A stretch of 64,000 nt of DNA from Emcibacter sp. (GTDB lineage Bacteria > Pseudomonadota > Alphaproteobacteria > Sphingomonadales > Emcibacteraceae). The position numbers were made by a program, and so were the translations under genes. Under the pieces are notes generated by a model. The model did no database searches. It saw only the letters and a program-made list of their open reading frames with translations, and was not told the origin of the DNA. The stretch spans positions 124,001 through 188,000 of the forward strand of contig NZ_OY776217.1 in NCBI RefSeq assembly GCF_963675455.1. Direction: 5' to 3'. Of this stretch, positions 52,395 to 59,958 are shown piece after piece; position 1 is the stretch's first letter, and every line of letters starts with the position of its first letter.

Positions 52395-53693
52395 TTACTT
52401 CGTTGCGTATGCCCTTTCACCGCGACAATAAAAACTCTCATACTCTTTATCCGGCAGGAAGCAACCACCAGTCGTCCAGATGACATGCACGGCATTTGCA
52501 ATATTATTTTGCTTCAGATATTCCCGTCCGGCCTCCGTATGATACAGCCTTTCCGGTCCAAATACGCCGGCAGCCGCCGATGGTTCCACCCGCAGGTCTT
52601 CCGTTTTTTTTAGAAGAAACAGCCCCTGCATTAAATTTTCATCATTAACCGTGTAGATTCCGGATACCCGGGAACGCATCAGATCGGACACCAGTTTTGA
52701 CGCGGTCCCTACCGCCAGGCCATCCGCCTCAGTACGGTTATCCAGACCATAATCATAAACAGAAACAGGGCCGTCGTGCTCCTTCAGCATTTCCAAAAGC
52801 ATGGAGGGTGCCGCCACCGGCTCGGCAAAGAAGGGATGCACATGATCCCCGAACAATTGACCGGCCCCAAAGGCGATTCCTCCGGGGGCACCGCCTATGC
52901 CGCAGGGCAGGTAAAGAAAGAGCGGACAGTCAGGTCCTATGAGGATGCCGTGGGACAGGAGCTGTTCCTGTAGTTCGAAGGCTGCCACGCTATAACCGAG
53001 AAAAAGGAGCCTCGAATATTCATCGTTCACGAAATATATATGAGACTGGCTTTCGGCACGGGCCGCAGCGTTGTGTACGGCCGTGGTGAAATCACTGTCA
53101 TATTCTATGACCTGCGCACCATGCTCTCTCAGACGTTGTTTTTTCCAGGCCTTGGCGTCCCTGGACATATGGACTTCCACCTGGAAGCCAAGCGCACGTC
53201 CGACGATCCCGACACTCAGACCTAGATTTCCGGTACTTCCGACCGCAATCACTCGAGAAGCAAACTTTTCCCTGATTTCGGAACCGGCCAGCTTTTCCAC
53301 CGGATCGCCCTCGAAAAGGTAACCTTCTTGCAGCGCCAGATCCCAGGCATGCGAGACCACCTCGAAAATACCGCCCCGCGCCTTGATGGAACCTGCGACA
53401 GGCAGGTCGTGATCCGCCTTGATAAACAGACGTGTCATATCATCACCTGCGTCGATCAGCTCCCCCAGAAGACTGGCAGCCGGATAGAGCTTTGACCTGA
53501 CTTCACCTTTTGTCACATTCAGCTCCGGAAATAATTTTTCCAAAAGCGGCGCCATCGCCCTGAAACGAATAAAAGCCGCTGTAAAATCCTCTTGGGTAAC
53601 AGCGGAAGACGCTTCGGTAGGTGCAGCGGAACCCCGGCGCGGATTAACCCAAAAGAATTCTTTATATCTTTTCACCTGCTCGACGATATTCAT
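52395..53693 (-). CDS. dsdA: D-serine dehydratase
   Basis: A 432-residue PLP enzyme of the DsdA type. The PLP lysine is K104 in VAGSIKARGGIFEV, the phosphate-binding loop is GSTGNLGLSVGIVGRALG, and the C-terminal part has PCGIGGAPGGIAFG and DGLAVGTASKLV. It converts D-serine (and slowly D-threonine) to pyruvate and ammonia. Start ATG 53693 has GGGGA in front; the longer reading from 53765 would run through a strong hairpin. It is followed 55 bases later by the VanX-fusion gene on the same strand and is divergent from a LysR gene, as in the known dsdC-dsdA arrangement. Confidence 0.93.
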   Translation of the reverse strand: MNIVEQVKRYKEFFWVNPRRGSAAPTEASSAVTQEDFTAAFIRFRAMAPLLEKLFPELNVTKGEVRSKLYPAASLLGELIDAGDDMTRLFIKADHDLPVAGSIKARGGIFEVVSHAWDLALQEGYLFEGDPVEKLAGSEIREKFASRVIAVGSTGNLGLSVGIVGRALGFQVEVHMSRDAKAWKKQRLREHGAQVIEYDSDFTTAVHNAAARAESQSHIYFVNDEYSRLLFLGYSVAAFELQEQLLSHGILIGPDCPLFLYLPCGIGGAPGGIAFGAGQLFGDHVHPFFAEPVAAPSMLLEMLKEHDGPVSVYDYGLDNRTEADGLAVGTASKLVSDLMRSRVSGIYTVNDENLMQGLFLLKKTEDLRVEPSAAAGVFGPERLYHTEAGREYLKQNNIANAVHVIWTTGGCFLPDKEYESFYCRGERAYATK

Positions 53694-53717
53694 TCGTTTA
53701 TTTCCCCGAGGCCAAAC

Positions 53718-53753
53718 CCTCTGGATGCGGACAGTTTTATCCGCATCCAGAGG
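53718..53753. promoter_or_regulatory. Perfect 14-base inverted repeat in the dsdA leader
   Basis: CCTCTGGATGCGGA and TCCGCATCCAGAGG flank an eight-base loop, 25 bases upstream of the dsdA start and 124 bases before the LysR start. As RNA it would make a very stable leader hairpin; as DNA it could be a regulator site. There is no T run after it on either strand. Confidence 0.65.
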
Positions 53754-53876
53754 AGGTCCTGACATCTACATTTTATTATATTTATTAATCCGGTACAGTG
53801 TGCATCCGAACACCGGAAACAATACCGGCGGCGGATTACACTTGCAAACGATAGAATATTATAAGATATATTAGAT

Positions 53877-54821
53877 ATGCTTATACCTAACGGCAAAATA
53901 TCCCCCTATCTTATAGGCAACCTTTTCTTTTTTGATGTGGTTTGTCGCCATCTCTCCTTCAGTCATGCTGCAGAGGAGCTTAATGTTTCCCAGGCCGCCG
54001 TCAGCCAGCGCATGCGACAGTTGGAAGAACAACTCAGCGTACAGTTATTCTATCGCCAGGCCCGGGGAGTTGCCCTGACAAGGGCAGGCGAAATGCTTTA
54101 CACTGGCTGCAAGGACGGATTTTCCGCAATCTGCAACACCGTATGCGAACTGATTGATGGAAAACCCAGGAACGAGTTGGTGATCAGTTGCCCGCCTTCC
54201 CTGGCGATGGACTGGCTGATCCCCAGATTGGATGACTTCTATACAAAACATCCGGAGATTAAGCTGAGGATATCGGCTGAGTTCAATACCCCTTCCCGCG
54301 ACTTTTTTCTGCGCAACCAGATTGATATCGCCCTGCGCTACGAACCGTTGATTTATCATGCTGGAATGATCTGTGAGAATGTTATTGAAGAACTAATCGT
54401 TCCAGTTGGCCCGCCCGGATCGCACAACTTGTGGAATGCTCCGCTGCTCCATGATGCGGAAGCCTGGGACGGCGCCCCGAATAGCTATGAGTGGTCAGTG
54501 TGGCTGCAACATCAAAACCTGGAGCACAATGTCACGGGCCAGGAAATTTACTTCAACCTGGCCCAACTTTCCCTCAAGGCCTCCCTGCAAGGTCAGGGAA
54601 TCGCCATGGGGCGAGCTTCAATCATTCTCGACTACCTGGAACGAGGGGATCTGAAAATATGCGCCGGCAGCCCGGTGAAGTCCGGCTTGTGGTATCGCCT
54701 GATCAGCCTGGAGAATACCGGTGACAACAATACGCACCGCAAATTCAAAAAATGGTTCCAGGAGCAGTTGCTGCAATCACGGCAGGAATTCGAGGCATTT
54801 CTGAAAAACGGGCAAAAATAA
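53877..54821 (+). CDS. LysR family regulator, GcvA/DsdC-like
   Basis: A 314-residue LysR-type regulator. The winged helix is at about residues 15-75 (FFDVVCRHLSFSHAAEELNVSQAAVSQRMRQLEEQLSVQLFYRQARGVALTRAGEMLY). The effector domain follows, with typical phrases such as LVISCPPSLAMDWLIPRLDDFYTKHPEIKLRIS and QGIAMGRASIILDYLERGDL. It is divergent from dsdA and most likely activates it in response to D-serine, as DsdC does in enterobacteria; the ligand is inferred. Confidence 0.9.
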   Translation: MLIPNGKISPYLIGNLFFFDVVCRHLSFSHAAEELNVSQAAVSQRMRQLEEQLSVQLFYRQARGVALTRAGEMLYTGCKDGFSAICNTVCELIDGKPRNELVISCPPSLAMDWLIPRLDDFYTKHPEIKLRISAEFNTPSRDFFLRNQIDIALRYEPLIYHAGMICENVIEELIVPVGPPGSHNLWNAPLLHDAEAWDGAPNSYEWSVWLQHQNLEHNVTGQEIYFNLAQLSLKASLQGQGIAMGRASIILDYLERGDLKICAGSPVKSGLWYRLISLENTGDNNTHRKFKKWFQEQLLQSRQEFEAFLKNGQK

Positions 54822-54843
54822 AGGGGCCGCTACCGGACCCTTT
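54820..54843. terminator. Hairpin at the LysR gene end
   Basis: AAAGGGGCCG and CGGACCCTTT pair except for one G/A mismatch, around CTAC. It overlaps the TAA stop. There is no clear T run, so this may be a weak terminator working for both convergent directions. Confidence 0.55.
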
Positions 54844-54847
54844 GTCG

Positions 54848-54958
54848 TCAGCTATAGTAATTTATGCCCAGAAGGTTCCAGTAATAATAGAACCAGATCA
54901 TAAACAGCGCATAGAAACTGATCACACTGTAGCGGATTCTTGCCCAAAGCCCGTTCTT
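54848..54958 (-). pseudogene. C-terminal remnant of a membrane-anchored beta-lactamase-family gene
   Basis: On the minus strand the frame reads K-N-G-L-W-A-R-I-R-Y-S-V-I-S-F-Y and then AWF-like MIWFYYYWNLLGINYYS and a stop. This matches the end of the serine hydrolase at 36322 (WWARSRYSVITFFALLMAWFYYYWNFFGFNYFT). Upstream of it, in place of the rest of the gene, lies the IS110-type element beginning near 54992. About 600 codons are missing. The element or a deletion linked to it probably destroyed a third paralogue. Confidence 0.75.
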
Positions 54959-55071
54959 CCCCTTAATGGGGCCAACCCTCTAGATTGATGATGTGGACGG
55001 CCCTCGTTAGTGGCATCTGATGTGCCATAGTGAGAGTTGTTTCGAACTTCATTACAGGAGGACCATCCACC

Positions 55072-55458
55072 ATGAACATTACCACAATCGGCCTTGACCT
55101 CGCAAAGAGGGTTTTTCAGATCCACGGCATTGATGACACCGGCAAGGTGTTCATCCGAAAACAAGTGCGCCGACATATGCTGCTGCCTTTCTTCGTCAAC
55201 CTTCCTCCCTGTCTGGTTGGCATGGAAGCCTGCGCCAGTGCTCATCATTGGGCGAGAGAACTTCAGAAACTGGGCTACCAGGTCCGGCTGATGCCGCCTC
55301 AATATGTCAAACCCTACGTCAAACGGGGCAAAAATGACGCAGCCGATGCGGAAGCCATCTGTGAAGCGGTCACCCGGCCAACCATGCGCTTTGTACCGAT
55401 CGCCTGGGCGATCATGACCCGGAAAGAACCCTACACCCCAAGAGAAAGACACGCTTAA
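55072..55458 (+). pseudogene. IS110-family transposase with internal in-frame deletion
   Basis: A 128-residue frame where about 340 is normal. The DEDD RuvC-like N-terminal domain is seen: TTIGLDLAKRVFQIHGID, GMEACASAHHWARELQKLGY and KRGKNDAADAEAICEAVTRP. After MRFVPI the sequence jumps to AWAIMTRKEPYTPRERHA, which resembles the extreme C-terminus of such transposases. The middle, with the last acidic residue and the C-terminal serine-containing domain, is missing, yet the frame stays open. AGGAGG precedes the ATG. The protein is surely inactive alone. Confidence 0.8.
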
Positions 55459-55600
55459 ACCGCACAACTGAACACAACACCTATTTGCAAGGACATTTGA
55501 TGTGATGATCACGAAAAGCAGGAATCAAGGGCTCGGACACCTCGACCGCAACCAGGCTCATAATTGAGCGTTAAGTTGATTAGAGACCGGGTCTGCGGAA

Positions 55601-55638
55601 ATCATCAGGGCCAGCGGATATCATCAGGGCCAGCGGAT
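55601..55638. repeat. Tandem repeat, 19 bases twice
   Basis: ATCATCAGGGCCAGCGGAT is present twice without a gap inside the non-coding 3' part of the IS element. The rest of 55459-55842 shows no gene. Confidence 0.8.
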
Positions 55639-55842
55639 ATCAACCGCATCAACAGGCCGGACACATGAAAGCACCTGACGACATCGCAACATCCAACAAA
55701 TTTACCCTTGCATTTAAAGGGCCGTCCACACATGGTTGCGGAGCGGGGCTCGCAAGAATTATTGTGGATTTCACTTCATATCCGGTTTCAAGACAAGAAA
55801 AGGTCATAAAAATAATGTCGCGACTGTGATTTCTAATCAGGC

Positions 55843-56724
55843 TTAATCTTTGGGCCGGAGCTCCTCAATAACCCGGGCGTCGACCCAGAAAATATCTACA
55901 TTTTCGTATTTATCCGAGCCCATATTCCGGTTGAAGAAAAGATATTTACCATCCGGCGTCACACTCGCAGACGCTTCCCAGGCGCTTGTGTTTACCTTGT
56001 CGCCCAGATTAATGGCCGCGCCCCAGGTGCCATCCTGCTGTCGAAAACTGATATAAAGGTCTGAAGAACCGTGCCCGCCTTCCCGGACAGCATCCCAGAT
56101 CAAATAGGATTCATCGGGCGCAATGAAGGGATGGTTCAGATTTGTGCCTGTATTGATTTCCTTGCCCAACATTTTTGGTTGTTCATATTTTCCATCGACC
56201 AATCGTGAATAACGAAGGGGAAAGTCCGGTTTCTCTTTATCGTAGGTATCAAAATAATAGGCGCCGTTGGCCGACGCCGAAAGCCGCATGATAAGTTGAT
56301 CTTTAAAGGGAGCTTCAAGATTTTTCACTTCCGACCATCCGGTCCCGGTACGCTCCATATAGCGCCGGCCCAGATGCATGGTCCTGCCATCGGGAGAGAC
56401 GAATGGCTGACCGGCCCAGCCTGAGACAACAGACTCGCGCCACCGATTATCCTTATATTGAAAAACAACGAACGTAGCGTCTTCGTATTTGCCGCCGTTC
56501 CTCAGGAGGTAGAACTCATTCATGTCGGGCGTGAAAGCGCCGCTGTATTCCCAATGTTCTGTCGAAACAATACCGGGCGCAAATGCTTCAGGTGTCAAAC
56601 CGGGAGGTTCCTGCCCGAGATAAGGGCCGTCGAGGACCGGTAATTCATCCCGGGCATGACTTGCGCCACTCACAGCCAAAAAAGTGAGCAACGGAATAAT
56701 AAACGCTGAAAAACGCTTCTTCAT
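55843..56724 (-). CDS. Secreted beta-propeller-like (PD40/TolB-type) protein
   Basis: A 293-residue protein with a signal peptide (residues 1-23, SHAR-DE). The mature part has repeated motifs of the WD40-like PD40 type (PFVSPDGRTMHLGRR, HPFIAPDESYLIWDA, ASVTPDGKYLFFNRN, ending VDIFWVDARVIEEL). Such proteins are periplasmic or surface-exposed and often bind ligands or partner enzymes. Start ATG 56724 has GGGGAA upstream; the reading from 56787 adds 21 residues before the signal peptide. I cannot give a specific function. It stands alone between the IS element and the membrane-protein gene. Confidence 0.75.
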   Translation of the reverse strand: MKKRFSAFIIPLLTFLAVSGASHARDELPVLDGPYLGQEPPGLTPEAFAPGIVSTEHWEYSGAFTPDMNEFYLLRNGGKYEDATFVVFQYKDNRWRESVVSGWAGQPFVSPDGRTMHLGRRYMERTGTGWSEVKNLEAPFKDQLIMRLSASANGAYYFDTYDKEKPDFPLRYSRLVDGKYEQPKMLGKEINTGTNLNHPFIAPDESYLIWDAVREGGHGSSDLYISFRQQDGTWGAAINLGDKVNTSAWEASASVTPDGKYLFFNRNMGSDKYENVDIFWVDARVIEELRPKD

Positions 56725-56859
56725 TTTATAATTCCCCATAGACGATATTATATTTTCATTCTGTAAGTGTGCAAAATCACACGGCATTCGACAAAGGAAT
56801 TGCGATGAACTGTTCTTTCCGAAAGGTAAAACTCACCTGCCGCATAACGTCCCCCACCA

Positions 56860-56954
56860 GATTATTAACTTCGGTAATGACCTCGACTAAAAAAGAAAAA
56901 ATTGGTAGCGGAGAAGGGACAATTCCCCGAAGACGCAGAGATGAGATGGCTTGA
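56860..56954 (+). pseudogene. Second remnant with the KEKIGSG tail
   Basis: A short frame ends T-S-T-K-K-E-K-I-G-S-G-E-G-T-I-P and a few more residues to TGA at 56954. Bases 56892-56913 agree with 23851-23872 region copies at 21 of 22 positions, but the right half of the dyad is lost. It lies only 55 bases before the intact gene at 57010 that ends with the same tail, so it may be the end of a lost tandem paralogue. Confidence 0.5.
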
Positions 56955-57009
56955 GCCCTTCCCCTTGGGATGCTAGATTGCCCACGGAAGACATATAAGC
57001 AGGGGGAAC

Positions 57010-57909
57010 ATGCCAGCCTATCTCCAGGAAATTCTATACAGCCTTGCCATCCTGCCGGAATTCCGCTACCTGCTTTTCTGGCTGCTGTACGGCCTGCCCT
57101 GGGCACTGCTGATCAAGACCCTCAACGGTCGGATGAAAACCGTGCTGTGGTTATATCTCGGTACCTTTATCGCAGGTATTTCCATATACAGCGAGAACCA
57201 TTTTTATGAACTGAACATAATTGTTTTTGTCACCATCATCACCCTGGCTGGCTTTGGGGTGCCGATGTACTTGATAGACGATGAACTGGAACGGGCCGGC
57301 TTTCTCTCTGGTTTTCATAAGCTGGATAGATTTCTCGCCGCTCCCGGCACGGCTCAGGTCTGCTGCCTGCTTCTCTGCCTTTATATCTGGTCCGGCAGGC
57401 TCTCTGCCAGACTGTGGCCTGAACATTTCGGCATACGACCCATAGACCGGCTTTATGAAGCAGAGTTGCCCCTCGAACTGGAAGAACGTTACTGGACAAT
57501 GTCCAAAAGATTCCTTTTAGGTCTTTCAATTGTGCTGTTTGGCGAGTTTCTGCTTTTTCAGGGCGCCCCCATCTGGGGATACGCCGTCGTTACCCCCGGT
57601 TTTTTTATCGGCGGCACTGCTTTTTTCACACGCTCCTGCCGCATCGACCGCAATGGCCTGGCTATCTCCCGGCTGTTCCGCAAACCACATCAAATCCCCT
57701 GGTCGGACATTGCTTCTTTTGAACGGTTGACGCCCCACCCGCTCTCCGGCATCAGAATAACCCTGAAGCCATCTGGTTTGCCGTTTAGCAACTATCAACA
57801 ACTGCCCAGCCGGTATGGCTATGACCCTGAGGCGCTGAGCCTCTACTTGAATGACATGAAAGAAAAGATTGGTAGCGGAGGTGCGCTTCCAATGGAACCC
57901 CCGGCTTGA
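57010..57909 (+). CDS. Membrane protein with a PH-like C-terminal domain, unknown function
   Basis: A 299-residue protein. The first two thirds have about five or six membrane helices (FRYLLFWLLYGLPWALLI, TVLWLYLGTFIAGISIY, LNIIVFVTIITLAGFGVPMYLI, VCCLLLCLYIWSG, FLLGLSIVLFGEFLLF). From about residue 210 a soluble beta-rich part (CRIDRNGLAISRLFRKPHQIPWSDIASFERLT) looks like a bacterial PH-type domain. The last 17 residues (LNDMKEKIGSGGALPM and three more) recur as remnants at 23813 and 56860. AGGGGGA precedes the ATG closely. I do not recognise the gene. Confidence 0.7.
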   Translation: MPAYLQEILYSLAILPEFRYLLFWLLYGLPWALLIKTLNGRMKTVLWLYLGTFIAGISIYSENHFYELNIIVFVTIITLAGFGVPMYLIDDELERAGFLSGFHKLDRFLAAPGTAQVCCLLLCLYIWSGRLSARLWPEHFGIRPIDRLYEAELPLELEERYWTMSKRFLLGLSIVLFGEFLLFQGAPIWGYAVVTPGFFIGGTAFFTRSCRIDRNGLAISRLFRKPHQIPWSDIASFERLTPHPLSGIRITLKPSGLPFSNYQQLPSRYGYDPEALSLYLNDMKEKIGSGGALPMEPPA

Positions 57910-58033
57910 TTAGCACCTTCAAATCCCGTACCCACTTGAGACTTCAAAGACTTTAAACAGTCGATGTCGGATCAGAGGCCGATCAACTCACTGCAATACT
58001 TGGCGTATATAGACCTACTCTCATAAGAGCTTC

Positions 58034-59146
58034 CTATCCAGCTCCCGGCAACTGGACATCATACCGTGTGCTGCGCCCGCCACCCTCTAACTTGCGAAAC
58101 ACGCCCATTTTCATAAGCTCGGCCAGATCGCGGGTCGCCGTGGCCTTTGAACAGTGCGTAATTTTGGTATATTTCTGGGCGCTCATGCCGCCCTTAAAAC
58201 CCTCTGGTCCTTCGCGGAACATACGGGCCAGAACTTTGGTTTGGCGCTCATTGAGTTTGTCCGCATGTATGTCCCAGAAACGTGCTTTTGATAACACATA
58301 ACCGATTTGCCCTTTTGCCTGTCTCTGAGAATCCCGCACTAGCCCGGTAAACCAGACCAGCCACTCAGTAATGTCCAGACCGCCTTGGCTGGCACGGGAC
58401 AAAGCATCATAATATTCGTTTCGCCGCCCTTCGATTGTGGTCGAAAGACTCAAAAGAGCAGGATGCCCAAGCTCCTGCGATAGAGCGACCTCTGATATCG
58501 CACGGCCAACACGGCCATTCCCATCTGAAAACGGGTGGATACATTCAAAATACAAATGCGCTACACCGGCGCGCACCGCCGCCTTGAGATCATGACTTCC
58601 ATTAAACCATTCAATAAACCGCGCCATTTCGCTTGGCACCTGTTCCGAAGGTGGCGCTTCATAGTGAACTTTCTCGTGACCAATTGCACCGGAGACAATC
58701 TGCATCGGTTCGGCACTCGTTCGCCATTTTCCGACATCCAGCCTGCCCCGCTGATAACGGTTCACAATGATCTGATCCTGCCAGGCACACAACATCTCCG
58801 CACATAGCGGCGCGGCAAAATGGTCCCGGACGGAGATCATCAACGCCGCCACACCATGAGCCCTCGGATCGCGAACCGTATCCGGCGTGGCATTCAGGCC
58901 AAGCTGGTTGCGGATGGAAGAGCGCACATCTTCCCGGTCGAAGTTTTCCCCTTCAATCTGCGATGTTTTCACAGCTTCCGACACCATCAAGTCCACAAGA
59001 GCATCCGTCTTTTGGTCTTCGGAAAGATGCTTTACCTCTCCCACAAGCGAGCTTGCTTCCAGCGCATAAATGTAGGCATTCTGGTCAACAGCATCATTGT
59101 CCCAAGTAAAATTCGGCCATTCTGTCTGTTGCCAAATGTACGCCAT
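58034..59146 (-). CDS. Fic family protein with N-terminal inhibitory helix and winged helix
   Basis: A 370-residue Fic protein. The N-terminal part carries the inhibitory motif (T61-S-Q-I-E-G66), which blocks ATP binding in class II Fic proteins. The Fic catalytic loop is HPFSDGNGRVGR (residues 204-215), complete. The C-terminal 80 residues hold a winged-helix-like segment (SAQKYTKITHCSKATATRDLAELMKMGVFRKLEGGGRSTRY). It would transfer AMP to a target protein hydroxyl and may also bind DNA. The upstream region has repeated ATTCGGCTCA sites, so self-regulation is likely. Confidence 0.9.
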   Translation of the reverse strand: MAYIWQQTEWPNFTWDNDAVDQNAYIYALEASSLVGEVKHLSEDQKTDALVDLMVSEAVKTSQIEGENFDREDVRSSIRNQLGLNATPDTVRDPRAHGVAALMISVRDHFAAPLCAEMLCAWQDQIIVNRYQRGRLDVGKWRTSAEPMQIVSGAIGHEKVHYEAPPSEQVPSEMARFIEWFNGSHDLKAAVRAGVAHLYFECIHPFSDGNGRVGRAISEVALSQELGHPALLSLSTTIEGRRNEYYDALSRASQGGLDITEWLVWFTGLVRDSQRQAKGQIGYVLSKARFWDIHADKLNERQTKVLARMFREGPEGFKGGMSAQKYTKITHCSKATATRDLAELMKMGVFRKLEGGGRSTRYDVQLPGAG

Positions 59147-59178
59147 GCCTATCTTTCAATCTTTCAGTCAATTCATTC

Positions 59179-59251
59179 TGAGCCAATTATAACACATATT
59201 CGGCTCAAATATAGTTAATTTATGAGCCGAATAATCAACCTATTCGGCTCA
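59179..59251. promoter_or_regulatory. Cluster of ATTCGGCTCA half-sites upstream of fic
   Basis: ATTCGGCTCA at 59198-59207, its inverse TGAGCCGAAT at 59223-59232, and a third copy at 59242-59251. A partial copy TGAGCCAAT is at 59179-59187. The first two form a perfect dyad with 15 bases between arms. They lie 33 to 105 bases upstream of the Fic start and could be bound by its C-terminal winged helix. Confidence 0.6.
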
Positions 59252-59399
59252 GGCAAAATAGTAACCGGATATGAGATCGGCTTATATAGTGAGACTTTCT
59301 TTCTTATAGAAGGATGAGTTGCGACCAAAAGACTTCCTAACTCCGTTATTGGCCCGTTATAATGTGGGCTCGTCATAGAAGTTTGGATGAAGCCACAAA

Positions 59400-59936
59400 A
59401 TGCACCATACGAATCCCCAACTTGTTGAAGTACGCATCGCGCCTCCCGGCTATAAAACCCTGTATTTCGACATGGTCTTTGTGGTCGGAACCCAGGGACG
59501 TATTGTGGAAACCAGCGACACCATGTGGGATATCGGTCGTCTGGAAAAATGGCTCCAGGAAGTGGCCGAGGGAAAACCCGTTGCCGAAATGGAAGTGGAC
59601 CGTGAGGGCGCCATTGATACTCTCAAGGTCACAAAAATCGATGAGCTACGCTGTCATCTTCTAATTTATGACCCGATCCCGGAAAATGACGCAAAACCCG
59701 GCGACCCCCTCGACGTTTTTGTGGATGCTATCATCTCGCGAAAGAAACTTGTCTGGGAAATTTACTTCGAAATGCAGAAATGGGCGCAAGTCCTGCGTGA
59801 CAATAACCGGCATTTTGCGGGCGAAAGTGAAAGCGACCCCGACTGGCTGAAAATTCCTTTTGTGGAAGAATGGCTCGATTGGGAAAACTGTAAAACCTAT
59901 TTCAATGATGATATTTGTGATCCCGGTTATCGATAG
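59400..59936 (+). CDS. Uncharacterised soluble protein
   Basis: A 178-residue acidic protein. It starts MHHTNPQLVEVRIAPPGYKT, has a mixed alpha/beta pattern with a hydrophobic strand (YFDMVFVVGTQG) and ends in a Trp-rich acidic segment (FVEEWLDWENCKTYFNDD). There is no signal peptide and no membrane helix. It is followed 22 bases later by a DUF3841-like gene on the same strand, and the two are probably cotranscribed. I do not recognise the family. A toxin-antitoxin or immunity pair is possible but not shown. Confidence 0.65.
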   Translation: MHHTNPQLVEVRIAPPGYKTLYFDMVFVVGTQGRIVETSDTMWDIGRLEKWLQEVAEGKPVAEMEVDREGAIDTLKVTKIDELRCHLLIYDPIPENDAKPGDPLDVFVDAIISRKKLVWEIYFEMQKWAQVLRDNNRHFAGESESDPDWLKIPFVEEWLDWENCKTYFNDDICDPGYR

Positions 59937-59958
59937 AAAATAGATCAAAGTAAACTAC

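Larger units (their letters stand above)
54992..55730 (+). mobile_element. Deleted IS110-family (IS1111-like) insertion element
   Basis: About 740 bases bounded by 13-base inverted repeats TGTGGACGGCCCT (54992-55004) and AGGGCCGTCCACA (55718-55730). Subterminal repeats of this size are known in the IS1111 branch of IS110. It holds a transposase gene that keeps both ends but has lost its middle. The true outer borders lie a few bases beyond the repeats and cannot be set by eye. A full IS1111 element would be about 1.3 to 1.5 kb. Confidence 0.75.

Noticed and set aside
57010..57909. Membrane protein as part of the Fic/NTPase accessory system
   Set aside because: It is on the other strand from fic, 124 bases away, and the only link is position. 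Its repeated tail ties it to 23.8 kb instead.
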